Shown here: positions 52,897 through 62,323 of the stretch, one piece after another
Numbering within the stretch: the first letter of the stretch is position 1
Layout: the number at the start of each line of letters is the position of its first letter
Assembly (NCBI RefSeq): GCF_900099685.1
Contig: NZ_FNDW01000007.1
Span: forward strand, 1 to 64,000
Reading direction: 5' to 3'
DNA: 64,000 nt
Source: Chryseobacterium taeanense
GTDB taxonomy: Bacteria; Bacteroidota; Bacteroidia; Flavobacteriales; Weeksellaceae
The notes under the pieces: generated by a model
The model's database searches: none
The model's input: the letters and a program-made list of their open reading frames with translations, nothing else
Told to the model about the DNA's origin: nothing
Position numbers and translations under genes: made by a program

Positions 52897-54250
52897 ATTA
52901 TTGTCATTTTCATTTATCAGTATCTTTGGGATACACAACAACATAAAACTCACTTTGCAGTAAATGATGCAGGTTGTGAATTGCTTTCATTTATCCGTAT
53001 CTTTGGGATACACAACAACACTAGATGGTTTAGTAATTAGAATCGGAGGGTTGTGAATTGCTTTCATTTATCCGTATCTTTGGGATACACAACAACCTTA
53101 CGTATATTATGGCCTTCCACTAAGTTGTTGTGAATTGCTTTCATTTATCCGTATCTTTGGGATACACAACAACACATTAATGTCTGCATAAGAATGATAT
53201 TCTGTTGTGAATTGCTTTCATTTATCCGTATCTTTGGGATACACAACAACAAAACTTAGGTATAGGAACTCTTTCCCTTTGTTGTGAATTGCTTTCATTT
53301 ATCCGTATCTTTGGGATACACAACAACTCTACTGCAGCCGCTGATCAAGTATTGATGTTGTGAATTGCTTTCATTTATCCGTATCTTTGGGATACACAAC
53401 AACACTACATTATAACCCTTAGTTACGGTTACTGTTGTGAATTGCTTTCATTTATCCGTATCTTTGGGATACACAACAACAAAAAACTAATCAAATCCGC
53501 AACAGAACTAGTTGTGAATTGCTTTCATTTATCCGTATCTTTGGGATACACAACAACATATCCTTTCTTTTTAATTATACCGGTGTTGTTGTGAATTGCT
53601 TTCATTTATCCGTATCTTTGGGATACACAACAACGGAAATGCTAGAAAGGTGCTACTAGAGTTCGTTGTGAATTGCTTTCATTTATCCGTATCTTTGGGA
53701 TACACAACAACACTAGTAATATAGTAATATTAAATGGGGATGTTGTGAATTGCTTTCATTTATCCGTATCTTTGGGATACACAACAACACTACATTATAA
53801 CCCTTAGTTACGGTTACTGTTGTGAATTGCTTTCATTTATCCGTATCTTTGGGATACACAACAACTTATTTTCGCTTCGAATTCCGGATTTACTTGTTGT
53901 GAATTGCTTTCATTTATCCGTATCTTTGGGATACACAACAACTCGTCAACAAAAAAGGAATCAGGAGAAATAGTTGTGAATTGCTTTCATTTATCCGTAT
54001 CTTTGGGATACACAACAACGGAAGGCGAAACAAGCGGCGTGATGATTTAGTTGTGAATTGCTTTCATTTATCCGTATCTTTGGGATACACAACAACTTTT
54101 GACTGAATTTATTACGACGATACCAAGTTGTGAATTGCTTTCATTTATCCGTATCTTTGGGATACACAACAACAATAATGAATTATTTCCGGTCGCTGAA
54201 TAAGTTGTGAATTGCTTTCATTTATCCGTATCTTTGGGATACACAACAAC
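52896..54250 (+). CRISPR. Type II-C CRISPR array, 18 repeats of 47 nt, 17 spacers
   Basis: The repeat is 47 nt, beginning gttgtgaattgctttcattt and ending gggatacacaacaac. Seventeen copies (52973-53019 through 54204-54250) look identical; the first (52896-52942) differs in its 5' half and is the degenerate end. Spacers are 30 nt except spacer 6 (29 nt). Spacer 7 (53404-53433) and spacer 12 (53789-53818) are identical. Repeat positions 1-16 pair with the anti-repeat of the tracrRNA at 60024, which fixes crRNA sense as plus. Repeat positions 26-33 read TATCTTTG, an exact TAnnTTTG promoter box. There is no room for a leader on either side. Confidence 0.98.
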
Positions 54251-54260
54251 CTCAAAATTT

Positions 54261-54283
54261 AACCCACTGACTCACAGTGGGTT
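54261..54283. terminator. Terminator between the array and cas2
   Basis: Perfect 9-bp stem (aacccactg / cagtgggtt), 5-nt loop, T-rich flank on the plus side; it may serve both the plus-strand array and the minus-strand cas operon. Confidence 0.75.
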
Positions 54284-54308
54284 TATTTATTATTTAGAAT
54301 TTAAAAAA

Positions 54309-55537
<1,229 letters not shown>

Positions 55538-55540
55538 AGT

Positions 55541-55615
55541 TTAATTTTTTGATACAACTATCAATTGTTCTTTTGTGAGATTTTGTAGCTCTTTTTTCAA
55601 TGCTGCTTTTGACAT
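55541..55615 (-). CDS. 24-aa mini-ORF between cas9 and cas1
   Basis: ATG 3 nt after the cas9 stop; 24 codons ending in TAA, 3 nt before the cas1 start. The peptide begins MSKAALKKELQNLTKEQ and then has a short hydrophobic end. The opening resembles the N-terminus of DUF6155-like Bacteroidetes proteins as I remember them, so it may be a remnant of an inserted gene; it may also be a real small protein of the operon. There is nothing else in this gap. Confidence 0.4.
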   Translation of the reverse strand: MSKAALKKELQNLTKEQLIVVSKN

Positions 55616-55618
55616 AAT

Positions 55619-58600
55619 TCATACTTTTGAAACATTTCCTAACCAATCTATATTTAATTTGATACAAGTATCTTGAATTTTAAGAGGCTTGACCATTGAC
55701 TTTTTATTATTTTTATCCGTTGTCAAGCTTTTTGTAAAAACTTCGCCAGCTTCATAGGGAGAACAATCTCTATAGGAACCAAATTCCATAAAATTCAATT
55801 CTTTTTTAGGTATTGCTTTGCCTTTGTATTGTTCTTTCAAAATTTCTTTTTGTTCATCACTCAAATCCTTGGGTATACTTATAACGTTGGCATAATTGTG
55901 TGGGATGAAATGACAGTCTTTCCCTCCAAATTTGGCAACTTTATAAATACGTTTGCTGAACACCTTCTTGTTTTCAATGTCTGAAAGCCAATTTTTAAGT
56001 TCTTCGTTTGAAAAACTTAAGACTCTGTCTTCTCTATTTTCCGGCAGATATACCAAATCATTTTGTTGAAGTGTAAACAAAACTCTATCTGGATTTTCTT
56101 GGATTTTACCTCTTAATTTATTTCGTTCTCCATAAGTAAGCCTATAGGCTTCAGATATTTTTTGCTTAAAGTTTTCATCATTATCTTTCAAAGAACTTTT
56201 AGCTATATCAGCCGAATCATATAGTGAAGCAATATCAAATACACGCTCTTTTCCCTTTTTCGTATCTTTTTCCATTACCAAAAACAGGTAATTATCTCCG
56301 GTAACAACGCTTAATTTTTCATTGTTCTTGTAAAGTCTTTGCAGTGTACTTTCTTCCGTTTCTTTATTGCTATACCAAACTTTGACTTTGTAAACGGGTG
56401 GTTTTTGTTTACCAGGCTGTTTTGTTTGGAACCTGGTTTCATTAAATGCTTTTAATCCTTCTCCTGTAAAGGCCTCTTTTACGGATTCGTATTTGTTTTT
56501 ATGTGCATCTACTTCTTTCTGAAGAACTTCGTCTATGATTTGAGGGATATCTTTAGCTTTCAAATTTGATAAATCAATCGTTTTCGTATCTCGTAGAAGC
56601 TTTGTCTTAGGGTCTTTAGTTTTTCCGTAATTGGTTTCCTGATGTAAAGCTCCTCTGATTTTTAACTGGAGTTTTCCCTCATCGTTTTTCTTTACACCCA
56701 ATTTATCTTTCGGCTTGATGGAAACGGTCATTGCTTCCAGATGGTTTTTGGCTTGCTCTATAAGTCCATCAAATGGCTTGTCAAAAAATCGGGAACTTTC
56801 TATTTGTTTCTGGATTTCCTCTCTTCTTGACTCTTCAAGATTGAAGAAGGTTTCCAAAACGGTTTCACCTTCCTTGATTTCCAAATGAAATTCTTCTTTT
56901 CTTTTAATAAGTTCATCCTGCAAATACTTATTGAGATTATTCAGACGCTGGATGTGACTTTGTTGTGTAAGCGCTACTACCAACGCATCAATAGCGTGAT
57001 GTCTGTGGTCGTATCGTTTGCTCCAGTTTTTAATACGAAGAACTTTCTTATTTTTTCGTTCATCAAATTCCATTTTTACCCATTCTTCATTCGTTACGCT
57101 TGTTTCAGGATTGATGTCCCATAATTCCATTTGTTTGAAACGCTCTTTTGTGAGTCTCATAAACAGATCACGAAGTCCCCATCTGCTTCTTAAAAAGTCC
57201 GTAACTTCACCGGTAGTCGTTTTTACATTTTCACTTCCTACAATTTTTGCCAGTTCATTTTTTACTGCGACTGAAATGTATTGCGTGTCCTTAATAGACC
57301 GTTCAACAAGGTCTTTGGGGATTTTTTCTAATAAAAGATTTTTCTTTTTCTTACCGTAGAAAGTATCGTTCACAAACTGAACATATTCCGATTCGGAACA
57401 GACGTCAAAACGTGAATTTTGCTGAGAAATATATTCCCAGGCTGTTCGATTGCTTTTTTCTTCATTGATATGGGTTTCACATACCACTTTGTTGGAAAGA
57501 GAGTCGTCAAAATATCTGGATTTTGGAATAATGTGGTCTATATCATAAAGCCTGTCATCAAATAAAGAACTGAAAGGGATTATTTTGTTTTTAGTATATG
57601 GAGACATAAATTTTTGTTGCTCATATAATTTATATTTCAAAATATTCCTGTCAGTTATTGGGATGTTTTCTTGTTGTAATCTTTTTTTTATGCTATCATT
57701 TATCCTTTGACTTTTGATTTGACCTTTGAAAATTTTGTCTCTCTCCGCCGCACTGTTTTTTAAATCCCGGGCAAGTTCAATCCTGATTTCCAATTCTTCT
57801 GGATTGAACTGGTGTTGTTTCCAAAGGGATTTTACAATCTGCATTGTTTCATTTGCTAACTGCGATACGATTGGGTTTCTTAGGTTTCGCTCTGCGTATT
57901 TTATATCGTGATAGTCTTTAATCTGAGGCTTTATGTTTTCTTGAGTATGTCTGCCGTATACCAGTGAACTCGCAAAAGCATACATAAAACCACCTGTTTG
58001 GAAGGCGTTTGGATTGTTTTTCACAAAACTGATAACATAATCCTCCAAGAGATTGTCATCTAAAATTTCTCCTGTCTCTATAAGATGTTCTATGTTTTCA
58101 AAATTTGCTTTTACTCTTTCTGTAACAGCAGAAGGATTTAATTGCATCAAAGGCAATATATTGATAATTGCTTTTTCAGAAAGGCTGGAATACTTTCTTG
58201 GAAATTTAATTGTCTGAGCTATTCTCAAAGCCATTTCCGTTACAAGTTCATTATTGTTTAAAGGCTTCAAAACTTCTATAATAGAAGAAACCTTTGGACT
58301 TTTGACATCGTATTCATTGCCATTATTGGCATTATCGAAAATAGCTTTCCATAGGTTATTTACGATAAAATTATCTTGTAAATAAAGTTCATCAAAATGT
58401 TCTCCCAGAGCTTTTTTAATAGTGATTACAGTATCGCAGCCTTTTAGCTTGGTTTTGGCATTCAATCCGTTCAAATATTCTGTTTTATCACTTTTCAGGT
58501 TGATGATTTTTGCTACATCAGAAAAACTGACTTGTTTTTGTATTTGTAGTCTTTGATAAATCTGCTGTTTTTGCTCTGTTGTTAAGAATCGGTCACTATA

Positions 58601-59920
58601 TTGAAAAACGGTTTTGCCTTTTCTTTCATTCCATACTTCTTGCTTGGAAGTGATATACATTCTGTTAATCTGGTCCCAACATCTGAACTCTTGAAACAAT
58701 GGGTGCGAATTAGGTAAAACTGTTTCTTCTTTCTCAAACTGACACTTGCTGATTAATTCCGTTTGTGGTTTTAAGGGGCGCTGATAATAAATTACCTGAT
58801 TTTTGATGATGTATTTTAATCCTCCGTTAATAGCTTCTTTTCTTAATCTTCCTTGTGATTCACTTTTTCCTGGAAACAGGTAATTGGCAATTTTTTCCAA
58901 TTTATCTTTCGCACAATCATTTAAAAAGGAGTAGTAATTACTTTGTGTTTTCCAAATGGCATCAAATTCCTCCTGATAGCGATTGCGAAGGATAACCCGG
59001 TTTCTGATTTTTGTCCATTTGTTTTGTTCCAAATCTTTTACAAATAACTGGCTCACCAAAAGATTTGATTGTTTTAAATCCTCCTCTGTTTTTTCCATTT
59101 GTTTGCGCCAGTTTGTTTTTTGGGGTAAGGCAAATACAACCGAAGTAGTTTCTGCTTTTTTGTTTCTTCTGATGCGGATTTCTAATTCTTCTTCCTGATT
59201 GATTTTTTCGCTCAAATTTTGTAGTTCCGTTTCCCCTTCCAATTCTTCGTCATCCAGTAAAACGGTTACATTGAATTTATTAAACTCTAAATCTTTATTT
59301 TTTCCCCTGCCTTTAAATTTTGTGTCTGATAGCTCTACGTTTTGAATGAGTACTTTTTGGGTTATTACTTCATATTTTTTTACACTTTCGTTTTCATCAT
59401 CGAAATTGTCTTCCTGCTTATTCTTAGTGTTTTCCTCATTATTGCCTCCTGAGTATCCCCTAAGCTGATTAAACTGATATAATATTTTCCCGAAATCTTT
59501 AATATCAATAACATAATCAATTGCATTCGCTCTTAATTTGTAATGAGTAAGTGAATCCAACTGCAGCATTCCTTTCTTGATAGGCAATAATTCTAACTCC
59601 TGGATTTTGTTGGGTTCGGGAATACCATTTTTAAATTGAAATTGCTCTGGTAACATTTCCAATTCGTGAAGAATATAGAGTAGTTTATTACGGCGAAGCT
59701 TATAGCGTTTATTCATTTTGCGAATAGTTCGCTTGGTTCTCCGATCAGCATTTTTGGTTATTCCGATTCCCTTTTCATAGTCTTGTTTATCCGTTCCCAT
59801 CGGAATAATCCTGCTTCCCATACCAAGAATCTCTCCTTGTTTATTGTCAAAATCCTGTTTTACTAACGCCCAACCAATCGAGTTTGTACCCAAGTCTAAT
59901 CCAAGTATATGCTTTGTCAT
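55619..59920 (-). CDS. cas9: CRISPR-associated endonuclease Cas9, type II-C
   Basis: 1433 aa from the ATG at 59920 (MTKHILGLDLGTNSIGWALV); the frame continues 48 codons upstream through AT-rich promoter-like DNA and is rejected there. RuvC-I Asp9; Arg-rich bridge helix about 55-85 (RTKRTIRKMNKRYKLRRNKLL); long REC lobe; RuvC-II with Glu715 (EIRIELARDL); HNH with Asp795-His796 (YDIDHIIPKS) and Asn819; RuvC-III with His975 and Asp978 (HHAIDALVV); then the wedge/PAM-interacting region. All nuclease residues are intact, so it should cut both strands. The size fits the large II-C Cas9 group of Bacteroidetes. Confidence 0.98.
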   Translation of the reverse strand: MTKHILGLDLGTNSIGWALVKQDFDNKQGEILGMGSRIIPMGTDKQDYEKGIGITKNADRRTKRTIRKMNKRYKLRRNKLLYILHELEMLPEQFQFKNGIPEPNKIQELELLPIKKGMLQLDSLTHYKLRANAIDYVIDIKDFGKILYQFNQLRGYSGGNNEENTKNKQEDNFDDENESVKKYEVITQKVLIQNVELSDTKFKGRGKNKDLEFNKFNVTVLLDDEELEGETELQNLSEKINQEEELEIRIRRNKKAETTSVVFALPQKTNWRKQMEKTEEDLKQSNLLVSQLFVKDLEQNKWTKIRNRVILRNRYQEEFDAIWKTQSNYYSFLNDCAKDKLEKIANYLFPGKSESQGRLRKEAINGGLKYIIKNQVIYYQRPLKPQTELISKCQFEKEETVLPNSHPLFQEFRCWDQINRMYITSKQEVWNERKGKTVFQYSDRFLTTEQKQQIYQRLQIQKQVSFSDVAKIINLKSDKTEYLNGLNAKTKLKGCDTVITIKKALGEHFDELYLQDNFIVNNLWKAIFDNANNGNEYDVKSPKVSSIIEVLKPLNNNELVTEMALRIAQTIKFPRKYSSLSEKAIINILPLMQLNPSAVTERVKANFENIEHLIETGEILDDNLLEDYVISFVKNNPNAFQTGGFMYAFASSLVYGRHTQENIKPQIKDYHDIKYAERNLRNPIVSQLANETMQIVKSLWKQHQFNPEELEIRIELARDLKNSAAERDKIFKGQIKSQRINDSIKKRLQQENIPITDRNILKYKLYEQQKFMSPYTKNKIIPFSSLFDDRLYDIDHIIPKSRYFDDSLSNKVVCETHINEEKSNRTAWEYISQQNSRFDVCSESEYVQFVNDTFYGKKKKNLLLEKIPKDLVERSIKDTQYISVAVKNELAKIVGSENVKTTTGEVTDFLRSRWGLRDLFMRLTKERFKQMELWDINPETSVTNEEWVKMEFDERKNKKVLRIKNWSKRYDHRHHAIDALVVALTQQSHIQRLNNLNKYLQDELIKRKEEFHLEIKEGETVLETFFNLEESRREEIQKQIESSRFFDKPFDGLIEQAKNHLEAMTVSIKPKDKLGVKKNDEGKLQLKIRGALHQETNYGKTKDPKTKLLRDTKTIDLSNLKAKDIPQIIDEVLQKEVDAHKNKYESVKEAFTGEGLKAFNETRFQTKQPGKQKPPVYKVKVWYSNKETEESTLQRLYKNNEKLSVVTGDNYLFLVMEKDTKKGKERVFDIASLYDSADIAKSSLKDNDENFKQKISEAYRLTYGERNKLRGKIQENPDRVLFTLQQNDLVYLPENREDRVLSFSNEELKNWLSDIENKKVFSKRIYKVAKFGGKDCHFIPHNYANVISIPKDLSDEQKEILKEQYKGKAIPKKELNFMEFGSYRDCSPYEAGEVFTKSLTTDKNNKKSMVKPLKIQDTCIKLNIDWLGNVSKV

Positions 59921-60010
59921 ATCTATTAGTTTTTTGAAATTGTATAAAAATAAAGAGAAAAAAAGTAAGTATTTTGTGGAAAACCATAAAATAATTAAAA
60001 AAATAATTTT

Positions 60011-60018
60011 TAGATTTG
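60011..60018 (+). promoter_or_regulatory. Promoter -7 box (TAGATTTG) of the tracrRNA
   Basis: Exact TAnnTTTG on the plus strand, 5 nt before the anti-repeat; the start would be at about 60023. Confidence 0.65.
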
Positions 60019-60021
60019 TAT

Positions 60022-60092
60022 CCGAAAGCAATTCACAATAAGGATTATTCCGTTGTGAAAACATTCAAGGCGGGGCAACTCGCCTTTCTTAT
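60022..60092 (+). ncRNA. tracrRNA
   Basis: The anti-repeat gaaagcaattcacaa (60024-60038) is perfectly complementary to repeat positions 2-16. It is followed by ggattattccgttgtg, a linker, and a terminator-like hairpin aaggcggg-gcaa-ctcgcctt (60067-60086) with a GNRA loop and a T-rich end. It is encoded opposite to and upstream of cas9. It pairs with the crRNA and is held by Cas9. The 3' end is approximate. Confidence 0.9.
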
Positions 60093-60170
60093 TATAGGAT
60101 TGTTGAATAATTTATAAATAAGCATTCCAGCCAGCGCAACTCCTATTCTTTGATTAACCTATATAAACAA

Positions 60171-60196
60171 AAAAGCCGCCTCACTTTTGAGGCAGC
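60171..60196 (-). terminator. Terminator after the DUF6266 gene
   Basis: Nine-base arms gccgcctca / tgaggcagc with one mismatch, then T-rich on the minus strand. Confidence 0.7.
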
Positions 60197-60205
60197 TCAT
60201 CATTT

Positions 60206-60847
60206 CTAGATCAGGATAACAGCACCCACATGCACGCTATTACAAGCCACAGTTCCCTTCTCATTATGAAGGTAGCTCCAGACCTGGATCTCTTTTCCCA
60301 TATACACTGCCGGAAACGTAACATCTTTTGTTAAGTCCGTGCGGATCCCTACGGATTCAAAGATTTCAAAGCGATCCAGCTCTTCGCAGTAGCAGATCAC
60401 GTTGACCTGGTCGGTTTCGGAAGCATTGCCTTGGGTGGAATTATTCTCCCAGCTCAGCCGGATGATATTTCCCGTTTGCGGAACTGCTGCCACATTCTGA
60501 AAACCGGTGAGATCGCCTTTGGTAATCAACACCTTATTGTACATCAATTCGGGAACATCGCCCGTCATCTGTATTGCCTCACTGATGGTGTAGGATACCG
60601 CCATATTCACTCTGGATTTTGAACCGCTCCCCGATCCGAAATATTTCGTCTGAATACTTTTGAGCGGCTGGAGAAAGGCGATGACTGTTTTAAATTTCTC
60701 CTGCTGAAGCTGCTGCTTCTCACTCGGCGGCCTGTTGCTTGGTTTCGGGATGCTCCTGATGATGTCCTGTCCGCGCCAGTTCGCGCCTACGATTGTTCCT
60801 ACTTTTCCTGAAAATCCTCCCAGGATTCCTTTGGTTATTCTTGCCAT
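60206..60847 (-). CDS. DUF6266 family protein
   Basis: 213 aa. The N-terminus ARITKGILGGFSGKVGTIVGANWRGQDIIRSIPKPSNRPPSEKQQLQQEKF is the DUF6266 signature; the rest is beta-rich (IIRLSWENNSTQGNASETDQVNVICYCEE) with Ig-like character. There is no signal peptide. The family is abundant in Flavobacteria with unknown function; a phage/tail-like or surface structure has been suggested by the short Gly-rich start, but this is only inference. Confidence 0.8.
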   Translation of the reverse strand: MARITKGILGGFSGKVGTIVGANWRGQDIIRSIPKPSNRPPSEKQQLQQEKFKTVIAFLQPLKSIQTKYFGSGSGSKSRVNMAVSYTISEAIQMTGDVPELMYNKVLITKGDLTGFQNVAAVPQTGNIIRLSWENNSTQGNASETDQVNVICYCEELDRFEIFESVGIRTDLTKDVTFPAVYMGKEIQVWSYLHNEKGTVACNSVHVGAVILI

Positions 60848-60920
60848 TTCTTTGCATTTTTAAAATTAACAAAACGAAGATAGAACGGAATTTTGCATTT
60901 TCGAGCACCTGTGAAAACTG

Positions 60921-61090
60921 TGACGGGATTTGACGCATTTTGACGGGATTTGACGGGTTTCCGGGGTACTTTCTTCGGGTCTTCTTCGGATCACCTTCGG
61001 GTCGGCTTCGGAAAAACGGTACTTTTTCCGAAGAAGACCCGAAGAACGCCCGAACGATTGTCGGAAAAAATGACGGATTTTGACGGATAT
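60921..61090. repeat. 10-bp iterons (4+2) flanking a 19-bp inverted repeat
   Basis: Four head-to-tail decamers of type tgacgggatt at 60921-60960 and two more (tgacggattt, tgacggatat) at 61071-61090, all in the same direction. Between them are perfect 19-bp arms at 60971-60989 and 61028-61046, made of ttcttcggg-type words. The gap from 60848 to 61400 holds no full gene; it contains this block, an HTH remnant and two terminators. Confidence 0.75.
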
Positions 61091-61115
61091 TTTTTTAGAA
61101 TTTCGCTAACAGGCA

Positions 61116-61147
61116 TAAAAAAATGCTTTCATTTTCTGAAAGCATTT
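61116..61147 (-). terminator. Terminator overlapping the end of the HTH remnant
   Basis: Ten-base arms aaatgctttc / gaaagcattt with a 7-nt loop and T7 on the minus strand. Confidence 0.75.
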
Positions 61148-61263
61148 CTGAATTGAGCATCAATAACCCATTTGGGATAAAATATCTTCCGCCCGATCCT
61201 GATATGCGGAATTTCCTCTGATCGCCTGATTCGCAGCAACGTGCTGTCACTGATGTTCAGCAT
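61129..61263 (-). pseudogene. Truncated helix-turn-helix (excisionase/MerR-like HTH_17) gene
   Basis: 44 codons from an internal ATG: MLNISDSTLLRIRRSEEIP, then HIRIGRKIFYPKWVID and a short tail. This is the C-terminal two thirds of the winged HTH_17 domain of Bacteroidetes (usual pattern: LNIS-x-STL-R-R-x-x-IP-x-x-x-IG-x-K-I-x-Y). The N-terminal helix is missing; the frame is open only seven more codons upstream before a stop. A short functional DNA-binding protein is possible but less likely. Confidence 0.55.
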
Positions 61264-61351
61264 TCTTTTGAGAACTTTATGCAGTTATTATCTTTTGTAG
61301 TTAATTCTGAAATTAGTGTAATATCGAAATCTGATCTTTACATATTTATAT

Positions 61352-61377
61352 AAAAAAACCGCCTTAAAAAAGACGGC
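61352..61377 (-). terminator. Terminator after the YceI gene
   Basis: Stem ccgcctt / aagacgg (one G-U) with a 4-nt loop and seven T on the minus strand. Confidence 0.8.
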
Positions 61378-61402
61378 TTCAACAATTTTATATCTAACGA
61401 AC

Positions 61403-62080
61403 TTACTTCTTAGCTTTTACGTCAACAGCGATTTCGATGTCTTTGCTAATCATCCATTCTGCCGGATCAGCCTCGGAAGTTCCGAACTTGATACCCCAAT
61501 CTGCTCTGTTTACAGTGAATTTAGCCTGAATAGAAGCAGAACTTTCTGTTACGTCAACTTTTGCAGGGAAGGTTACGTTCATGGTTTTTCCTGAAAGGGT
61601 AAGATTTCCGCTTACTGTTTTGTTAGCCCCCGCAACAGCATCAGCAGGTGCATTTGTAAGATCGGCTACATTGGTGATCTTAAACTCTGAAGTAGGATTT
61701 TTTGTCGTATCGAAGAAATCAGGGTTTTTAAGATGTGCTTCAAGATCTGCCGGTTTCTTATCTTTTTCAGTTACCGAAGCAGGATCTACTTTAAGAGAGT
61801 TCATATCAATAACAAAATTTCCTGCTGCAACATTTCCGTTTTCAATGCTTAAATCACCAGATTTTACCATCAATGTTCCCCAACGTGGTGCCATTCCTCC
61901 TTTGTGGAAAGCTTTCCAGTTTACTACAGATGTTGCCGTATCGACAGGCAGCACTTCTCCTTTACTTTCTGCTACCGCCTGCTCCTGAGCTGTTGCTGCA
62001 TTTTCAGCAGATTTTTCTTTATTACATGATGTTGCCAATAATCCGACAGCTACAAGAGCTATAACACTCAATTTTTTCAT
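61403..62080 (-). CDS. YceI-family lipoprotein
   Basis: 225 aa from the ATG at 62080, which gives a clean lipoprotein signal (SVIALVAVGLLATSCNKEK); the frame runs 40 codons further up but that is promoter DNA. The lipocalin-like YceI domain reads VDTATSVVNWKAFHKGGMAPRWGTLMVKSGDLSIE, FVIDMNSLKV, LEAHLKNPDFFDTTKNPTSEFKIT, NLTLSGKTMNVTFPAKV and NRADWGIKFG. The fold binds isoprenoid chains. A periplasm-facing lipid-binding protein is inferred. Confidence 0.9.
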   Translation of the reverse strand: MKKLSVIALVAVGLLATSCNKEKSAENAATAQEQAVAESKGEVLPVDTATSVVNWKAFHKGGMAPRWGTLMVKSGDLSIENGNVAAGNFVIDMNSLKVDPASVTEKDKKPADLEAHLKNPDFFDTTKNPTSEFKITNVADLTNAPADAVAGANKTVSGNLTLSGKTMNVTFPAKVDVTESSASIQAKFTVNRADWGIKFGTSEADPAEWMISKDIEIAVDVKAKK

Positions 62081-62163
62081 ATTATCTAATTGTTTTAAAA
62101 GTTTATTATTTATCAGCCAGAAAATATTTGAATATAAATCTAAAATATTTCGCTGTTGAAGTA

Positions 62164-62171
62164 CAAAAATA
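62164..62171 (-). promoter_or_regulatory. Promoter -7 box (TATTTTTG) of the YceI gene
   Basis: Exact TAnnTTTG on the minus strand; the leader would be about 80 nt. Confidence 0.45.
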
Positions 62172-62323
62172 GAAAACTTCATCAGGGAAGTCCTTATCAT
62201 ACATCAATAAATTTAAATCTCACTTAATTTACCTGTGAAAAAGCTAAAATAACAAAAAGATGGCTAACCTCAAATACTTTTCCCCATATTAAAAATGATT
62301 ATTTTAGCCATTTAAATTTTAAA

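Noticed and set aside
52843..53040. 65-aa ORF covering the lipB terminator and the first repeats
   Set aside because: It reads through a terminator and CRISPR repeats; there is no protein-like composition and the array explains the sequence.
54251..54308. A leader between the array and cas2
   Set aside because: 58 nt with a terminator hairpin and no TAnnTTTG box pointing into the array; too short for a usual leader.
59921..60064. 48-codon N-terminal extension of Cas9
   Set aside because: It overlaps the tracrRNA promoter and anti-repeat; family Cas9 proteins start right before the RuvC-I strand, as at 59920.
62081..62200. 40-codon extension of the YceI protein
   Set aside because: It would put the lipoprotein signal in the middle of the protein and contains the promoter box.
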